From positions 1-64,000 of IMG/VR virus record IMGVR_UViG_3300047510_002062: a stretch of DNA of 64,000 bases; one strand, 5' to 3'. A program made the position numbers and the translations under genes. The stretch's first letter is position 1. Each line of letters opens with the position of its first letter. Under the pieces are notes generated by a model. It saw only the letters and a list, made by a program, of their open reading frames with translations. It did not search any database and was not told where the DNA came from. The stretch comes from a virus. Of this stretch, positions 33,790-44,600 are shown piece after piece.

Positions 33790-34393
33790 CATCTCCAGCA
33801 ACAACAATTCGTTCGTCTGCTCTTTCTACATATTGCTGAGTAAAATGCCCAATATTACTTGGGAAAATCACAACCGTTCCTTCATATGGAGTAATAGTAT
33901 AAACATTGCAATTATATTTGTTATATCCTGTAATTAAATTAAATTGCTCGGCAGTTTCAAATAAACCCCTCATACATTCATTTTTATTATCACCCTGAAC
34001 AGAAACACAAAATTTATCTGAAGTTTCATCCGTTTTAAGATAATACACAAAACTCAAATTAGATTCGTTGTGTGTATGTGGAGACACTGAGGGAGTTTCA
34101 TTATCTCCATGATAACCAACCCAAGTCTTTACAACATGATAAGACAACTTATTATAGTCAACAGAGAGAGCATTAAAATATCCATCAATATTTCTTTTTA
34201 ATTCAGAAAAGAAATCAGAATAATCTTCATTTAAGTGTGCAAATATTTTGCCAGAACATTCTGGACTTTCAAATGAATATCCATTAAACCAATAATCCCG
34301 AAGAGCGTTAATATTTTTTTGTTTAAATTCTTCGTGGCAAGTTATTGTACCTTGGTATACAATTAACGGACAAACCTCATGTATCCTCTCCAT
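33713..34393 (-). CDS. 2OG-Fe(II) oxygenase, 226 aa
   Basis: The sequence fits the 2OG-Fe(II) oxygenase type common in T4-like cyanophages (2OG-FeII_Oxy_5-like). PHTHNESNLSFVYYL at 105-119 supplies the first metal-binding part (H106, H108). GTVVIFPSNIGH at 172-183 supplies the distal His (H183), followed by R195 (ERADERIVVAG), the expected 2-oxoglutarate anchor. The reaction would be oxidative hydroxylation of a protein or small molecule; the substrate is unknown. It overlaps the upstream fibre gene by 17 bp, so it is co-transcribed with fibre or spike genes. The 3' end overlaps the plus-strand gene by 77 bp. Confidence 0.8.
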   Translation of the reverse strand: MERIHEVCPLIVYQGTITCHEEFKQKNINALRDYWFNGYSFESPECSGKIFAHLNEDYSDFFSELKRNIDGYFNALSVDYNKLSYHVVKTWVGYHGDNETPSVSPHTHNESNLSFVYYLKTDETSDKFCVSVQGDNKNECMRGLFETAEQFNLITGYNKYNCNVYTITPYEGTVVIFPSNIGHFTQQYVERADERIVVAGDVRVTLHPDHYMHHQGSTHPSQWLSL

Positions 34394-35039
34394 AAAATAT
34401 CAAACCTTCATTAACAGTGCTATTACTATTATCGCCTGGATAGTCCATTACTGTCAAGCCTTGATATTCTGGGATATTCTTTTCCACATCAATTCTTTCT
34501 GCCATAATTTGATAATAACATTTTATTGGTCCACCTAGATTGTTTTTAATAACTACTCTTGTTCCCCACTGAATAGTTTCCACAAATAACTCTTGATATA
34601 TTCCAAATGGTGTCAAAGTAATATTGATTGTTTCTAAGTCAACCAATTTTGGCCAATAATCAGGAAGTTTAATGATGTTTCCTTCCGTTAACTTCCCCTT
34701 TATATAAACATCAGCATCTGGTCCTTCTAAACATACATGCCTTAATCTATGCCCATCTTTTGTGGGGTGAGGAATATCAAAACTTTTTTTAGCATTCCAA
34801 ACACAAGATCTTGTTGATAAAGTGCCTGAACATCCCAACAACCATCTTACATCATTTACTAAAATTCTATCATGCCAATAAATTGGACAAGGATCTGGAA
34901 AAGGAGCGACACTTCTATTATAATCATTGGTGAATGGCAATACTGGTCTTGCAAAAGCACCATATGGAACCGATCCAAATCTATTTGGCCTACAATTTGT
35001 TTTAGCAATAGTTCTTGGTGCTGGTGGAATATAAGTCAT
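34377..35039 (-). CDS. virion fibre protein with conserved C-terminal domain, 220 aa
   Basis: Residues 85-205 contain a domain also present in the next gene: KKSFDIPHPTKDGHRLRHVC, GPDADVYIKGKLTE, LPDYWPKLVDLETINITLTP and PIKCYYQIMAERID. This domain occurs at the C-termini of many phage fibre-type proteins. The first 80 residues are Pro-rich (MTYIPPAPRTIAKTNC, then RPVLPFTNDYNRSVAPFPDP). It is a paralogue of 35042-35872 with a shorter N-terminal region. It starts 2 bp after that gene's stop, so the pair arose by tandem duplication and is co-expressed. Confidence 0.7.
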   Translation of the reverse strand: MTYIPPAPRTIAKTNCRPNRFGSVPYGAFARPVLPFTNDYNRSVAPFPDPCPIYWHDRILVNDVRWLLGCSGTLSTRSCVWNAKKSFDIPHPTKDGHRLRHVCLEGPDADVYIKGKLTEGNIIKLPDYWPKLVDLETINITLTPFGIYQELFVETIQWGTRVVIKNNLGGPIKCYYQIMAERIDVEKNIPEYQGLTVMDYPGDNSNSTVNEGLIFYGEDT

Positions 35040-35041
35040 AA

Positions 35042-35872
35042 TTATGCTCTCTTAAGGTTTTCTATGTTTTTTTCATCGGATTCGCGTTTATCATACGTCC
35101 ACCCAACGATTGAGTACTCCGAGTTATCTCCAGGATAATCTTCTGGACTATACCCTCTATATTCTGGCACTAATTTTTCTCCATCCTTTCTTTCACCATA
35201 AATGTGATAAAAGCAATCAATGGGCATATTTCCTTTAGATTGAAGATATATTTTATTCTTATCAATTCTTTTTACAACCACATCTTGATGTGATCCAACC
35301 GGAGTAAGATTTACCGTAATTGTTCTATGGTCAACAAGTCCTTCCCAATAATCTGGAAGGTCAATATGATCTTTATTAATTCTTCCTCTAACATATACAT
35401 CATTGTATGGAGATTCCGGACATGTATGCCGCAGTCTCCATCCTTGTTTGGTTGGATGCTTAATGTCAAAGTTCTTTTTAAGGGATAAAATATGAGCACC
35501 ACAACGAGAAACAACTTCGCCTTGAGCAACTATATTAAATCCAGCAACAACATTTCCAGCAACATCAAGATTTCCATAAAATCCACTACTCCCTTGAACT
35601 GCAAGAGAGTATGGGTTATTAATACAAGGTCCTCCCCAACATAAGCATCCTGGGGCAAATGTTGGAGGGGAATCTAAGTTTGTGTTGGGTCCGATCATTA
35701 CTGTTGCCCATGGCAATGGACCCCAAGTAAATGCATTTCCAAAAATGGATGGTCCTTCGATATAACTAGAACCTCTTATCTTTGCTGGCCCAAGAAGAAG
35801 AGGTACTGCAGGCCATCCAGCACCAACAGCAAGAGAATGTGATACTGTAAGGTCATCAGTTGCGTATGCCAT
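35042..35872 (-). CDS. virion fibre protein with conserved C-terminal domain, 276 aa
   Basis: The N-terminal 120 residues have beta-strand repeats (VSHSLAVGAGW, GNLDVAGNVVAGFNIVAQGE). The C-terminal domain (residues 125-260) has LKKNFDIKHPTKQGWRLRHT, LPDYWEGLVDHRTITVNLTP and PIDCFYHIYGERKDGEKLVP, matching the 220-aa protein downstream. The role is inferred as a trimeric fibre or spike at the baseplate, given the gp5-like gene and beta-helical spike upstream. Confidence 0.7.
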   Translation of the reverse strand: MAYATDDLTVSHSLAVGAGWPAVPLLLGPAKIRGSSYIEGPSIFGNAFTWGPLPWATVMIGPNTNLDSPPTFAPGCLCWGGPCINNPYSLAVQGSSGFYGNLDVAGNVVAGFNIVAQGEVVSRCGAHILSLKKNFDIKHPTKQGWRLRHTCPESPYNDVYVRGRINKDHIDLPDYWEGLVDHRTITVNLTPVGSHQDVVVKRIDKNKIYLQSKGNMPIDCFYHIYGERKDGEKLVPEYRGYSPEDYPGDNSEYSIVGWTYDKRESDEKNIENLKRA

Positions 35873-35878
35873 AGTTTA

Positions 35879-36544
35879 TTAGAACAAAGAGAAATTATTT
35901 TTTAATAACATTGTTACAGTTGTAATTGGATTCAGTTTATCTGGTTTCCAATTTGATGCTGCACTTAAAGAGGATACAAAATTACCAACGAAATTCAATG
36001 AGGTATTGGATGCTATATTTATTGTTTTAGGACAAAATATTGTTATACCTTTTTGTGCCTTGACATCGAAATTTCCGGTTTTAATATTTACAGATTCATT
36101 TGAATCTAAATTGATAGTTCCTCTAGTAAGATCAGGACCTTCTGCTCTTATATCTATGTCCATTGCAGACATCCTAATTCTTCCTTTGGGAGCACGAATA
36201 ACTATGTCTCCATTTTCGGCAAGCAGAAAAAATCCAACACCAGGCCAGTTATTTAATGGACTTGAATTTGTTTTTCCTGCATGTTCGGACGCACACCAGA
36301 TTTGATATGGACCTGGACAACGATTTGATGTCCACCCTTGACGAGGACCATCGATATCCATGGTCATATAATGAGATGAATGGTCTGCTGCTTGTAGAAA
36401 AACACCAGACGTACAATCAGCATCTATACTACCATTAAGACCCAAATGCAAATGTCCAAATTCAATTTGGCCTTGCCTATTACCATATACTAAATGTTCT
36501 GAATTTGCTTTTTTTCCGCCAGAAGATTGTTTTTTTGTAAGCAT
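35879..36544 (-). CDS. beta-helical spike-type protein, 221 aa
   Basis: Residues 105-185 repeat short strands (NGDIVIRAPKGRIRMSAMDI, DSNESVNIKTGNFDVKAQKG, ITIFCPKTINIASNTSLNFV) like the C-terminal beta-helix of T4 gp5 and VgrG spikes. The N-terminus (MLTKKQSSGGKKANSEHLVY) is basic. It is immediately downstream of the large gp5-like gene (8 bp), so it may supply the membrane-piercing needle separately. I see no PAAR motif. Confidence 0.65.
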   Translation of the reverse strand: MLTKKQSSGGKKANSEHLVYGNRQGQIEFGHLHLGLNGSIDADCTSGVFLQAADHSSHYMTMDIDGPRQGWTSNRCPGPYQIWCASEHAGKTNSSPLNNWPGVGFFLLAENGDIVIRAPKGRIRMSAMDIDIRAEGPDLTRGTINLDSNESVNIKTGNFDVKAQKGITIFCPKTINIASNTSLNFVGNFVSSLSAASNWKPDKLNPITTVTMLLKNNFSLF

Positions 36545-36552
36545 TTTCTTAA

Positions 36553-39500
36553 TTAACTCCTTTTAATTTTACCAACACAATCTATCACTTCAATTAACTT
36601 TGCCCCTTCTGGAATCGTGTCTTGGGTCTCAGAAAGATCTCCAAATCTTTGGACTCCAAATACTGGAATAATTATAGCATTTATTCCAGTATTACTTTTT
36701 AATGTAATTTTTGGTCTTTCCAAAAATCCAATTCCAGGATTAACTATATTTACTGTAATCAATTTACCAAAGTCATTGAAGACTGGCTCCAATACTGCAC
36801 CATTACTGGGTTGAATATGTATTTTATCTTCGGGGGAGTAATTTATTCCAGAATTTCCAATTAAAATATCGTTAATTTTTAATACAGCAGGGTATGATCC
36901 ATCGGAAGATGATGGGTAATTAATATCTGTTCCGGTTATGCCATCTTTAACATCTCCAGGATTATAAGTTGGTGTTGTCAAAGTCCCTGGATTTTCAATC
37001 AAAATACCTTCTTCCAATCCAAGTCCAGTAAATCTTTGCAATTCATTTCCAAAATTATCATAAACACCAACATCAGTACCGGGAGGTAAAAATACTAAGT
37101 CACCTGTGTTGACATTTACTGCAGTATTTGGGCGATAGAAATTATATCCAATATCCGGAGTTAAGACAATAGTTCCATCTCTATCTGAAATTTTTACTCC
37201 ATTTGAATATATTGATCCATCTGGACGATTTAGATATCCAGTTCCAGAGTCAACTACAATAATTTCTTGAACTGGAGATCCACCTGGTCCTGAGAATGTT
37301 CCACTTCCAGTATTTCCATTAGACTGCGATCCAACATCAAAAGCAGATACTACCGCAGATCCAGAAGAAGTTAAAGGAACATCTCCAACAAGTGCTTTAC
37401 TATTGTCCTGATTACCTCCAACAACTAGAGGAACACCTACTCCACCAGTAGTTACTTTATATGGTCCAACAGTAACCACTGCGTCATTTACTTTTAAAAC
37501 TTGCTCTCCAGGATTAATATTTTCTTTTATCAATAAAATATTTCCTCCTCTTCCTCCAGTTGTTACTGGATTTCCATCTATTGTTGCTTGGACACCATTA
37601 GCAATTACTGGAGAACCTCCAACTGCGCCAACTTTTACAAAAGAAACTGCAACTTTTTGATTATTTCCAGATTCTATAGTTCCAGTTCCGTCACCATTTA
37701 CGTTGACTTTATCTCCAGATTTGGAAGAAATGTCTCCAGTAAAATCTTCATTATTGTCATTGTCATCTACTGGGAAATTAACTTTATCAGCAGTAAAAAT
37801 TCCTTCCCCAACAAAAGTTCCGTTTCTTATAATGCCAGTTCCCACAAAAGTACCTGTTCCTTTTCCGGATAAATTATTATCAAATCCAGAAAATCTACCT
37901 TCAAGAGATAATTCTTTATCATTTTCATCTTTAAAAATTATTGCTCCAGCTCCTTGAAATCTACCTTCGTGATAATTACCTCTGCCAGTAAACAAACCTT
38001 CATATGGACCCTTTATAATATTGATATCATTAATATTAAATAATGGTTTATCTATTATAACTTGTATTACTTTTCCGCCAGTTGAATTATTCATCTCCTT
38101 AGAGGTGACTAGAACATCACCTCCATCTCCTCCAACAGTAACCTTTGTACCTCCCACAGAATTCCATAACAATGGACCAGCAGTAGTTATTATAGGTTGC
38201 CCAGGTCCACCTATGCATACATAATCGCCATCTGAAGTTGGACCAATGGTTAATAATTTTCCTCTATGCTCTAATAGACTATTACTGTTTATAGTACATA
38301 CAGTTAATGGAGTTCCTCCACTTCCACCAATGTATACATTTGATCCAGAATATAAAAGATCTTCACCAATTCCAGATTCTTTTGCCCCTTCTGGTAGTAA
38401 ATCATAGAATTGATTGTCTATTGGTTTTGCATTAATTTTTAATACAGAAGCTTTAGTAGTAGTATCCTTGAAATTTTCATCATTTAATTCATCTTGGGGA
38501 GCTCTACTAGTGTCTCCTCCAGATCCACCAAAGAAAGTTTTATCATCTTCTAATCTAGCATAAAGAACTGCTCCACTACCTGGTCCTTCATTATCTAACA
38601 CTACTGTTGGTGAAGATGTATATCCCGTTCCTCCATCAATAATATCAAATCCAAGGATATCTCCAGAATCTGATATTATTGCATTAGCAATAGCTCCAAT
38701 TCCACCACCACCTATAAATTTAACTTTAGGTGGTTTAGCAACTTTTGGTTTAGTGTTGCAACTATTGACTCCAATACCGCTAAAAGATGCACTCTTTATA
38801 GCACCTGAAAGATCTGGTACTTGGAAGTCAAAAGATCCATCCCCATACCAAAAATTCCACCCATCACCAGCAGAACAATCCGCATCTTCATCGCATGTTA
38901 AAAATGCAATAATACCTAAAATCGCACTCAACGCATTAAAAATTCCACTAAGAATTCCGCTAACAGATCCTAAAACACCATCAACCACACTTGTTATTGC
39001 AGAAAGTCCTTGAGTTATTGGTCCGAGTATTCCTCCCAATAAACTTGCCATAAAACTTTGTGCAGCACAAAATGCAGCATCTACACCGCCAAGAATTTTA
39101 TTAACTAAACTTGTAAGTAAATTTAAAATGGCACTGAATAATCCCTTGATCAATTTATTAAATACACATGCAAGTATATCAAGTATAAGTTGCATTATTT
39201 CATTTGTAACTGAAGTGTTATTTGGGGGAATGAGTGATTGTAATGGTAGGACCACGAATTTATTCAATAAATTCTCAGCAAATCCTCTCATTTTATCAAT
39301 AACACCCTTCATAAAATCTGCTATTAGTAATGCAGCATCTTGAATAAGTGAATTCAATCCTGTCAATACATCACTTACCTGTCCAGCAAATGTTCCAATT
39401 GCCGATTTTACCTTGGTAATAAATGCTTGTATATCTTGAATGACTTTTAATATACCTTTAAGAGCTCCGCCTCCCCTAACATCACATTCATATGTTTTTG

Positions 39501-40110
39501 GGACATAATGAGTTCTTTGTTCCTTTGGTATATCAATGTCTCTTACATCAAGAACATAGTTACCTCCAGCAGATTCGCTTAGGGGATTATCCCCATCTGG
39601 ACCCTCTGCTAACATGTTCTTATTGCCAAATTGTTTTGCTCCACCTAGTCCATTTCCACCTGTCCTAGGAACAAATCCTTTATCTGGATCATTTCCAAAT
39701 AATCTAGTTTGAGCATGATTTGGAAGAGTTCCAAAAATAATAGGTTCAGTTGCTTCTATTCCATCCTTATAAAATCCAAAAACATAATTTCCCTGTCTTA
39801 AGTTTGGTGTTTGAACGGATCCGGCGTGTCCACTACCAGCAGTAACTGGCATAGACACTTCTGCCATATAAAGTTCTTCATCCTTTGTAGTCTTTTCATC
39901 ATTTTTTTCTTCAAGTTCTCTTCCAAAGATTCTTACTTTATATCGATATCCATATCCTTGAAAGTCATCTCTGGTTCTTAAACTATGAAGTCCATCTTCT
40001 CTAGCATGGTTTTGGACCCATGTAGTTTCATCAACAATTTGCCCAAACCACATGAAGGCGAGATTTACTCCACTAGTATCAGTATTAAATAAAGAACCTT
40101 GACTTGACAT
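36553..40110 (-). CDS. 5: gp5-like baseplate hub/spike protein, 1185 aa
   Basis: Residues 45-165 look like the OB-fold of gp5 (GYRYKVRIFGRELEEKN, MPVTAGSG, LRQGNYVFGFYKDGIEATEP, IIFGTL). No T4-lysozyme domain is visible. Residues about 215-425 are long hydrophobic and amphipathic helices (VLTGLNSLIQDAALLIADFM, LLGGILGPITQGLSAITSVV), unusual for a spike. Residues about 690-760 have MORN-like units (FTGRGNYHEGRFQGAGAIIF, GTGTFVGTGIIRNGTFVGEG). The rest is beta-rich with GGTGYTSSPTVVL-type strands. It is twice the size of T4 gp5 (575 aa). The peptidoglycan-degrading role seems to have moved to the upstream long tail proteins. Confidence 0.75.
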   Translation of the reverse strand: MSSQGSLFNTDTSGVNLAFMWFGQIVDETTWVQNHAREDGLHSLRTRDDFQGYGYRYKVRIFGRELEEKNDEKTTKDEELYMAEVSMPVTAGSGHAGSVQTPNLRQGNYVFGFYKDGIEATEPIIFGTLPNHAQTRLFGNDPDKGFVPRTGGNGLGGAKQFGNKNMLAEGPDGDNPLSESAGGNYVLDVRDIDIPKEQRTHYVPKTYECDVRGGGALKGILKVIQDIQAFITKVKSAIGTFAGQVSDVLTGLNSLIQDAALLIADFMKGVIDKMRGFAENLLNKFVVLPLQSLIPPNNTSVTNEIMQLILDILACVFNKLIKGLFSAILNLLTSLVNKILGGVDAAFCAAQSFMASLLGGILGPITQGLSAITSVVDGVLGSVSGILSGIFNALSAILGIIAFLTCDEDADCSAGDGWNFWYGDGSFDFQVPDLSGAIKSASFSGIGVNSCNTKPKVAKPPKVKFIGGGGIGAIANAIISDSGDILGFDIIDGGTGYTSSPTVVLDNEGPGSGAVLYARLEDDKTFFGGSGGDTSRAPQDELNDENFKDTTTKASVLKINAKPIDNQFYDLLPEGAKESGIGEDLLYSGSNVYIGGSGGTPLTVCTINSNSLLEHRGKLLTIGPTSDGDYVCIGGPGQPIITTAGPLLWNSVGGTKVTVGGDGGDVLVTSKEMNNSTGGKVIQVIIDKPLFNINDINIIKGPYEGLFTGRGNYHEGRFQGAGAIIFKDENDKELSLEGRFSGFDNNLSGKGTGTFVGTGIIRNGTFVGEGIFTADKVNFPVDDNDNNEDFTGDISSKSGDKVNVNGDGTGTIESGNNQKVAVSFVKVGAVGGSPVIANGVQATIDGNPVTTGGRGGNILLIKENINPGEQVLKVNDAVVTVGPYKVTTGGVGVPLVVGGNQDNSKALVGDVPLTSSGSAVVSAFDVGSQSNGNTGSGTFSGPGGSPVQEIIVVDSGTGYLNRPDGSIYSNGVKISDRDGTIVLTPDIGYNFYRPNTAVNVNTGDLVFLPPGTDVGVYDNFGNELQRFTGLGLEEGILIENPGTLTTPTYNPGDVKDGITGTDINYPSSSDGSYPAVLKINDILIGNSGINYSPEDKIHIQPSNGAVLEPVFNDFGKLITVNIVNPGIGFLERPKITLKSNTGINAIIIPVFGVQRFGDLSETQDTIPEGAKLIEVIDCVGKIKRS

Positions 40111-40115
40111 AAGTA

Positions 40116-40325
40116 TTATTCGTAAATTTTACATTCAATTGCATCTGGATTATCTTCACAATATAATTCCAATCCAGTGGGGTCATGATGATCTTCTGGA
40201 TGATTCTTTTGATATCTTTCAAGTTGCTCCAATTCACCTTCAATATGACGACGTTGCTGTGGTGAAGTTGTAGGATCTTCAAGAATTTGTTTATCTACAT
40301 TAATGTGTGTTTCGATGTTTTCCAT
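40116..40325 (-). CDS. conserved small cyanophage protein, 69 aa
   Basis: Begins MENIETHINVDKQILEDPTT and ends LELYCEDNPDAIECKIYE. This C-terminal pattern, LE-CxxNPDxxECxxY, recurs in T4-like cyanophage genomes next to baseplate genes. The middle (QQRRHIEGELEQLERYQKNH) is a helical segment. AGAGGAAC upstream of the ATG supports the start. The two cysteines could pair or bind metal. It lies between the gp27-like and gp5-like genes. No function is known to me. Confidence 0.75.
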   Translation of the reverse strand: MENIETHINVDKQILEDPTTSPQQRRHIEGELEQLERYQKNHPEDHHDPTGLELYCEDNPDAIECKIYE

Positions 40326-40340
40326 TTGTTCCTCTTAAAA

Positions 40341-41684
40341 TTATTTTCTCCCTATGGAATCTCTTATTAAACACAAAGAAGTATAATTAGCTTTAGGAGT
40401 TATTCTATGACAGAGATCCATTATCATATATAGTCCACTTTTATTCTTACTTGGTCTTTGAACCTTAGCGGATCCAATTTCTGGGAAATCGACCATAATC
40501 ATATCTCCAACATGAAGAGCAAAATCAAGTGGAATAATAATTGTCAATCTTACAGTTCCTAATTGATTATATCTATTTGTCGCTTGCCTCAATATTTCAT
40601 TCATTTCAAAATTTATTTCTTTTGATTCTTTCTTTTGCTCTCCCCAAGTTCTTCCAGTAGGTAAATTACCAGTGTCAAACATTTTTTGTGTTTCTCTGGT
40701 AACCTTTTCTTGGAAATTTAAGTCAGTTGCAACTTTCCAGAATTCTTTTCCACCGTTATTTGTTATTAAATTTTGAGAAATATAATTAAACTCTTCTTTT
40801 CCATATGCATTATCAAATGGATTAAAGGATTCAAGTTGCCTTTGGAATAATGATCCAGAAATCAAATGATCATCCAAGTTAATGCTAGTTATTTCCAAGT
40901 GATTAATTATCTTAGCATCATATCCTGGTGGAATTTCATTGACATTGGTTGAAATGTATTTTCTAACTGGAGGTTGACTGAATAAAATATCAACTGATTT
41001 AAAATAAAATCCTCCAGGAGTTCCATCGGTTCCTCTAGCAATTTCATAAAACAAATAACCCGCTAAAATTCCTTGTCCACCAATACCTTCGGGAACTGTT
41101 CTCTTTGCTAACCAATTTATTTTATGAAATGGTTTTTCTCTACCACCCAGAAAATTAAAATCATTTTTGGATGGATCAACAAAAACTGATTTTGGTGTTT
41201 TTATGCAGTCATCTTTTAAGATAGAATAGACATTATCAGATATTTTTCTTTCATATTTTTTAGTGACTCTACTTTCTAAAGTATGATTCACCATTGATTC
41301 CTTTGAATAAAACCAAGTATCTATAGTTGTTGCTGTAGTTCTTCCATCATTCATTGCCTCCCTTGCATTATTTGAAGTTCTTAATTCGTATGCACCTTTA
41401 AAAATTAATTTCTGAAATTTATTCTTAAAGAATTGCCTAACGACTAATTCTGTTTTTTCACCAACACTATTATTAAATCCAGCCTCGGACAAAGCTTTTC
41501 CACCACCATATCCAGTATCAACATACTTCACATTTACTCTGACAGTAGAATCAAAGATACTTTCGTATATCATTAAAGAAGTCACACCTTCTCTAATGTC
41601 AACAGTTTCTCCAGAATAATTTGATGTTATCTCAAATAAATCTATCTGAGCTTCACCACCTGCCGCTGCTGAATTTACACCCAT
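40341..41684 (-). CDS. 27: gp27-like baseplate hub protein, 447 aa
   Basis: Length and position match T4 gp27 (391 aa), the trimeric hub that holds gp5. Near the C-terminus it has VRLTIIIPLDFALHVGDMIM and YMIMDLCHRITPKANYTSLC, the late beta-barrel pattern of hub proteins. The N-terminal part has VDIREGVTSLMIYESIFDST. It starts 1 bp after the stop of the 1971-aa protein and is followed by gp5-like. The name rests on order and pattern, so the certainty is moderate. Confidence 0.65.
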   Translation of the reverse strand: MGVNSAAAGGEAQIDLFEITSNYSGETVDIREGVTSLMIYESIFDSTVRVNVKYVDTGYGGGKALSEAGFNNSVGEKTELVVRQFFKNKFQKLIFKGAYELRTSNNAREAMNDGRTTATTIDTWFYSKESMVNHTLESRVTKKYERKISDNVYSILKDDCIKTPKSVFVDPSKNDFNFLGGREKPFHKINWLAKRTVPEGIGGQGILAGYLFYEIARGTDGTPGGFYFKSVDILFSQPPVRKYISTNVNEIPPGYDAKIINHLEITSINLDDHLISGSLFQRQLESFNPFDNAYGKEEFNYISQNLITNNGGKEFWKVATDLNFQEKVTRETQKMFDTGNLPTGRTWGEQKKESKEINFEMNEILRQATNRYNQLGTVRLTIIIPLDFALHVGDMIMVDFPEIGSAKVQRPSKNKSGLYMIMDLCHRITPKANYTSLCLIRDSIGRK

Positions 41685-41685
41685 T

Positions 41686-44600
41686 TTACTGTCTTCTTAA
41701 CATATATGAGTTGTCTGGTGTTCTACTTGCTGAGTCTAAAGACACTCTGTTTCCAGGTTCTTTTATTTTAACTTCTCTAATGACTTCAATTTCTTGGAAT
41801 ATAATCATAGGTACATCATTTTCTCTCTCATAGGAAGCAAATTCATCTACCTTTCTACTATTTATTGGTTGTGTTTTAAGATTCTCTCCAACCAATCCAC
41901 CATCCTGCATTCCCACCCATTTTCTGGGGTCATACCAAGCTCTATTTGGTTTTGCCGATGCTTTTGGTTTTGCTGCTGGTGCCTTTGGTTTTGCTGCTGG
42001 TGCCTTTGGTTTTGCTGAGGTTGTTGGCATTGTTGCAGCAGATGCGGGAGCAGATCCAGTCAATATATTTAAAACAGTATTTCCAATTTTCCCAAAAGTA
42101 TCTTTAACAGAACTGATCATTCCAGAATCTTTTGGTTTTGGATTCCATTTTTTACCATCCCAAACAACAGGTTTATTTGATATAACAGATTCTGTACCAA
42201 TTGGTCTTTTTTTTGCAAGTTCTGCTTGTGCTTTTTGTTCCTCTCTTCTTTTTGCAGTTACTTTTGCACCTTCTCCACCCAATAATGAATTAACAAATTT
42301 ATTAAAAATAGGTCCTGGATCACCACCATCAACTGCATTAACGTGGAAAGATACGTGATCATACACTCCACCTTGCATACTATCGCTGGATCCCGAAGCC
42401 CCTTGCCATCCCACAACTGTTCCTGGTGGAATTTTTTCACCATTTTTGAATTTTTTAAATGGTTTATTTCCATGTCCCATCATAACTTCAAACATTTTTC
42501 CACTTCTAGGATCCCTATAAAAATAAGATCCAACATTTCCAAATCCAGCAGAACCTTCTGCACCTTTATAAACTCTTCTTTGAGTACCATCGACATCTAT
42601 AGATTTTCTTCCAGCATTTCTTCCTCCAGGAATTTTATCCAAATATATTAATTCATATGGGAAAGAAATTTCTACACCTCTATTTCCGTATGGTCCTTCC
42701 TTTGCATTATCATTAAAACTTTTTCCAATTTCACCACGTCTTCCAAATAACTCAAGGTCAGCACCAGTATCTTGGCCATCAGTATTAGGAACACCCAATC
42801 TTCCATACCTCTTATCTTTTGTTGATCCAGCAATTTGTTGGTCTTTTTCAACATCGCCCGGATCTCCACCAGATTCTATAGGTCTTTCTTTACTATCTTG
42901 TGGTTTTTCTTTTATTGCCTTATTTCTTGCTGCAAAATTTGCTGCTAAAGCATCAGTATATTTTGTTCCTTTTGTTCCAAATCCATCAGCACCAACCTGA
43001 CCAGTCCTTATCCAGTTTTCCGCACCACCCATTCCTTGGTTATGGGCATATCCAAGAATTTGTAATTTTCTTTCAGGAGATGCCTTTGCATATGTTGGAT
43101 TACGCATCAAATACTTATGATTTGCCATAGTAAATGCAGCAAACATTTGCTCTTGAAGTGCTGGATTTGATCTAAATGCAGATCTAGATGAAGAGTTGTG
43201 TCCAGGATCTGGTATTCCCAAAATTCTAGCCGCGTCAGTTTTTGCAGCTGCACCTAGTTGATATCTTCCATCATAATGGTCGCCGCTTCCTCCAGAAATA
43301 TTATATGAACCTTTAGATTCTATATGTGCAATTGTGTTTCTGAAGATATCCCAATCTTCAGAACTAACTCCCATTTCTTCGTATAATTTATGATCCAATT
43401 TAATAGCACCTTTTGCCATAGGGGCAGCAGGTCTAAAATCAGTTGGACCTCTAGATCTTTGACTTCCAGGAATTAATGGTTCTGTTGGTTCTGCCTCAAC
43501 ATCTACTGGGCGATAACTACCACCAGATCCACCACCACCTGATGGAGAACTACCTCCTGCGCCACCACCTGATGGAGAACCACCCCCACCACCAGAAGAA
43601 CCTCCCCTATAATCAGTCACGGATTCCATTGTAAAATCGGAAGACATTGTTGCTAAAGTATCTGCTCCAGAATCTTTATCCTCACCCTTATAATCAAAGT
43701 GTCCTCCATGAGATCCTGGATAGTCATTTACAACCCATCCATACTTTCTTCCTTTTTGTCTCATCCATGTTTGAGATGAACCATGAATATCTAAAGCATT
43801 ACCACCTAAGTGATTTGAATTTGGAACTCCACCAACTTTTCTATTATGAGATTCACTTCTCTTACCACTTGCAACGTCAGATCCTTTAACAACCCCCTTA
43901 GAATCCTGGATCATTTCGCCAAATGCGGTTATTCCCCCCTTAGAAAGAATTAAAGGTCTTCCATTAGCATCAGTAACTCCTTTAATTGCGAATCCACTTC
44001 CAGTTTGAGGATGACTTGCTGGTGTTACTTGTACTCTTTGCTTCTTACCATTTTCTTTTTCTTCCTCATTTTGTTGAGATTCTTCAGTTTTTGTTTCTTG
44101 TTGTTTATTGAATTTTTCTAAATTTTCTGTAGTTTTTTGGGAAGAGTCCCTTATTTGAGTTGGAGATTTAGGATCTTCTTCTTTAGAATATTGATCTGTA
44201 TTTGGTTGAACAAATGCTCTACCTTTAACAGATTCACTAATTCTGGAGATTAAATCTGGTGCCACTTTAGATAAAGTAACTTTATTTTCTATGGAGTTTA
44301 AACTTGCAAAAAAGTCAACTCCCAAAAGATTAACAGTATCTGCATCAATAACAAATTCATTTTTATGAATTTTTACCAAACCTTCTTTATTAACTAAACC
44401 GCCATGGAATCTAGATTTAGTTTCAACATGTAAATGAGTTGGATGACTATATGCACCTGGACCACTTTTTTGACCATCTTTATAAAATCCCCAATTATCA
44501 TGAATCAACATTTTAACTGCAGGATTTTTTTGAAGAGCTGATGCAACTTGACCATATCTCCCAGGATATCCAGAAGTCCAATCTGTAACATCAATTGCTC

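Noticed and set aside
36553-40110. Lysozyme domain in the gp5-like protein
   Set aside because: I looked for a T4-lysozyme-type Glu/Asp core and found none; only the OB-fold part is convincing.
40085-40282. Alternative minus-strand frame of 65 codons overlapping the 69-aa gene
   Set aside because: The 69-aa frame has a good ribosome binding site and a conserved C-terminal pattern; the other frame runs into the gp5-like start and has neither.
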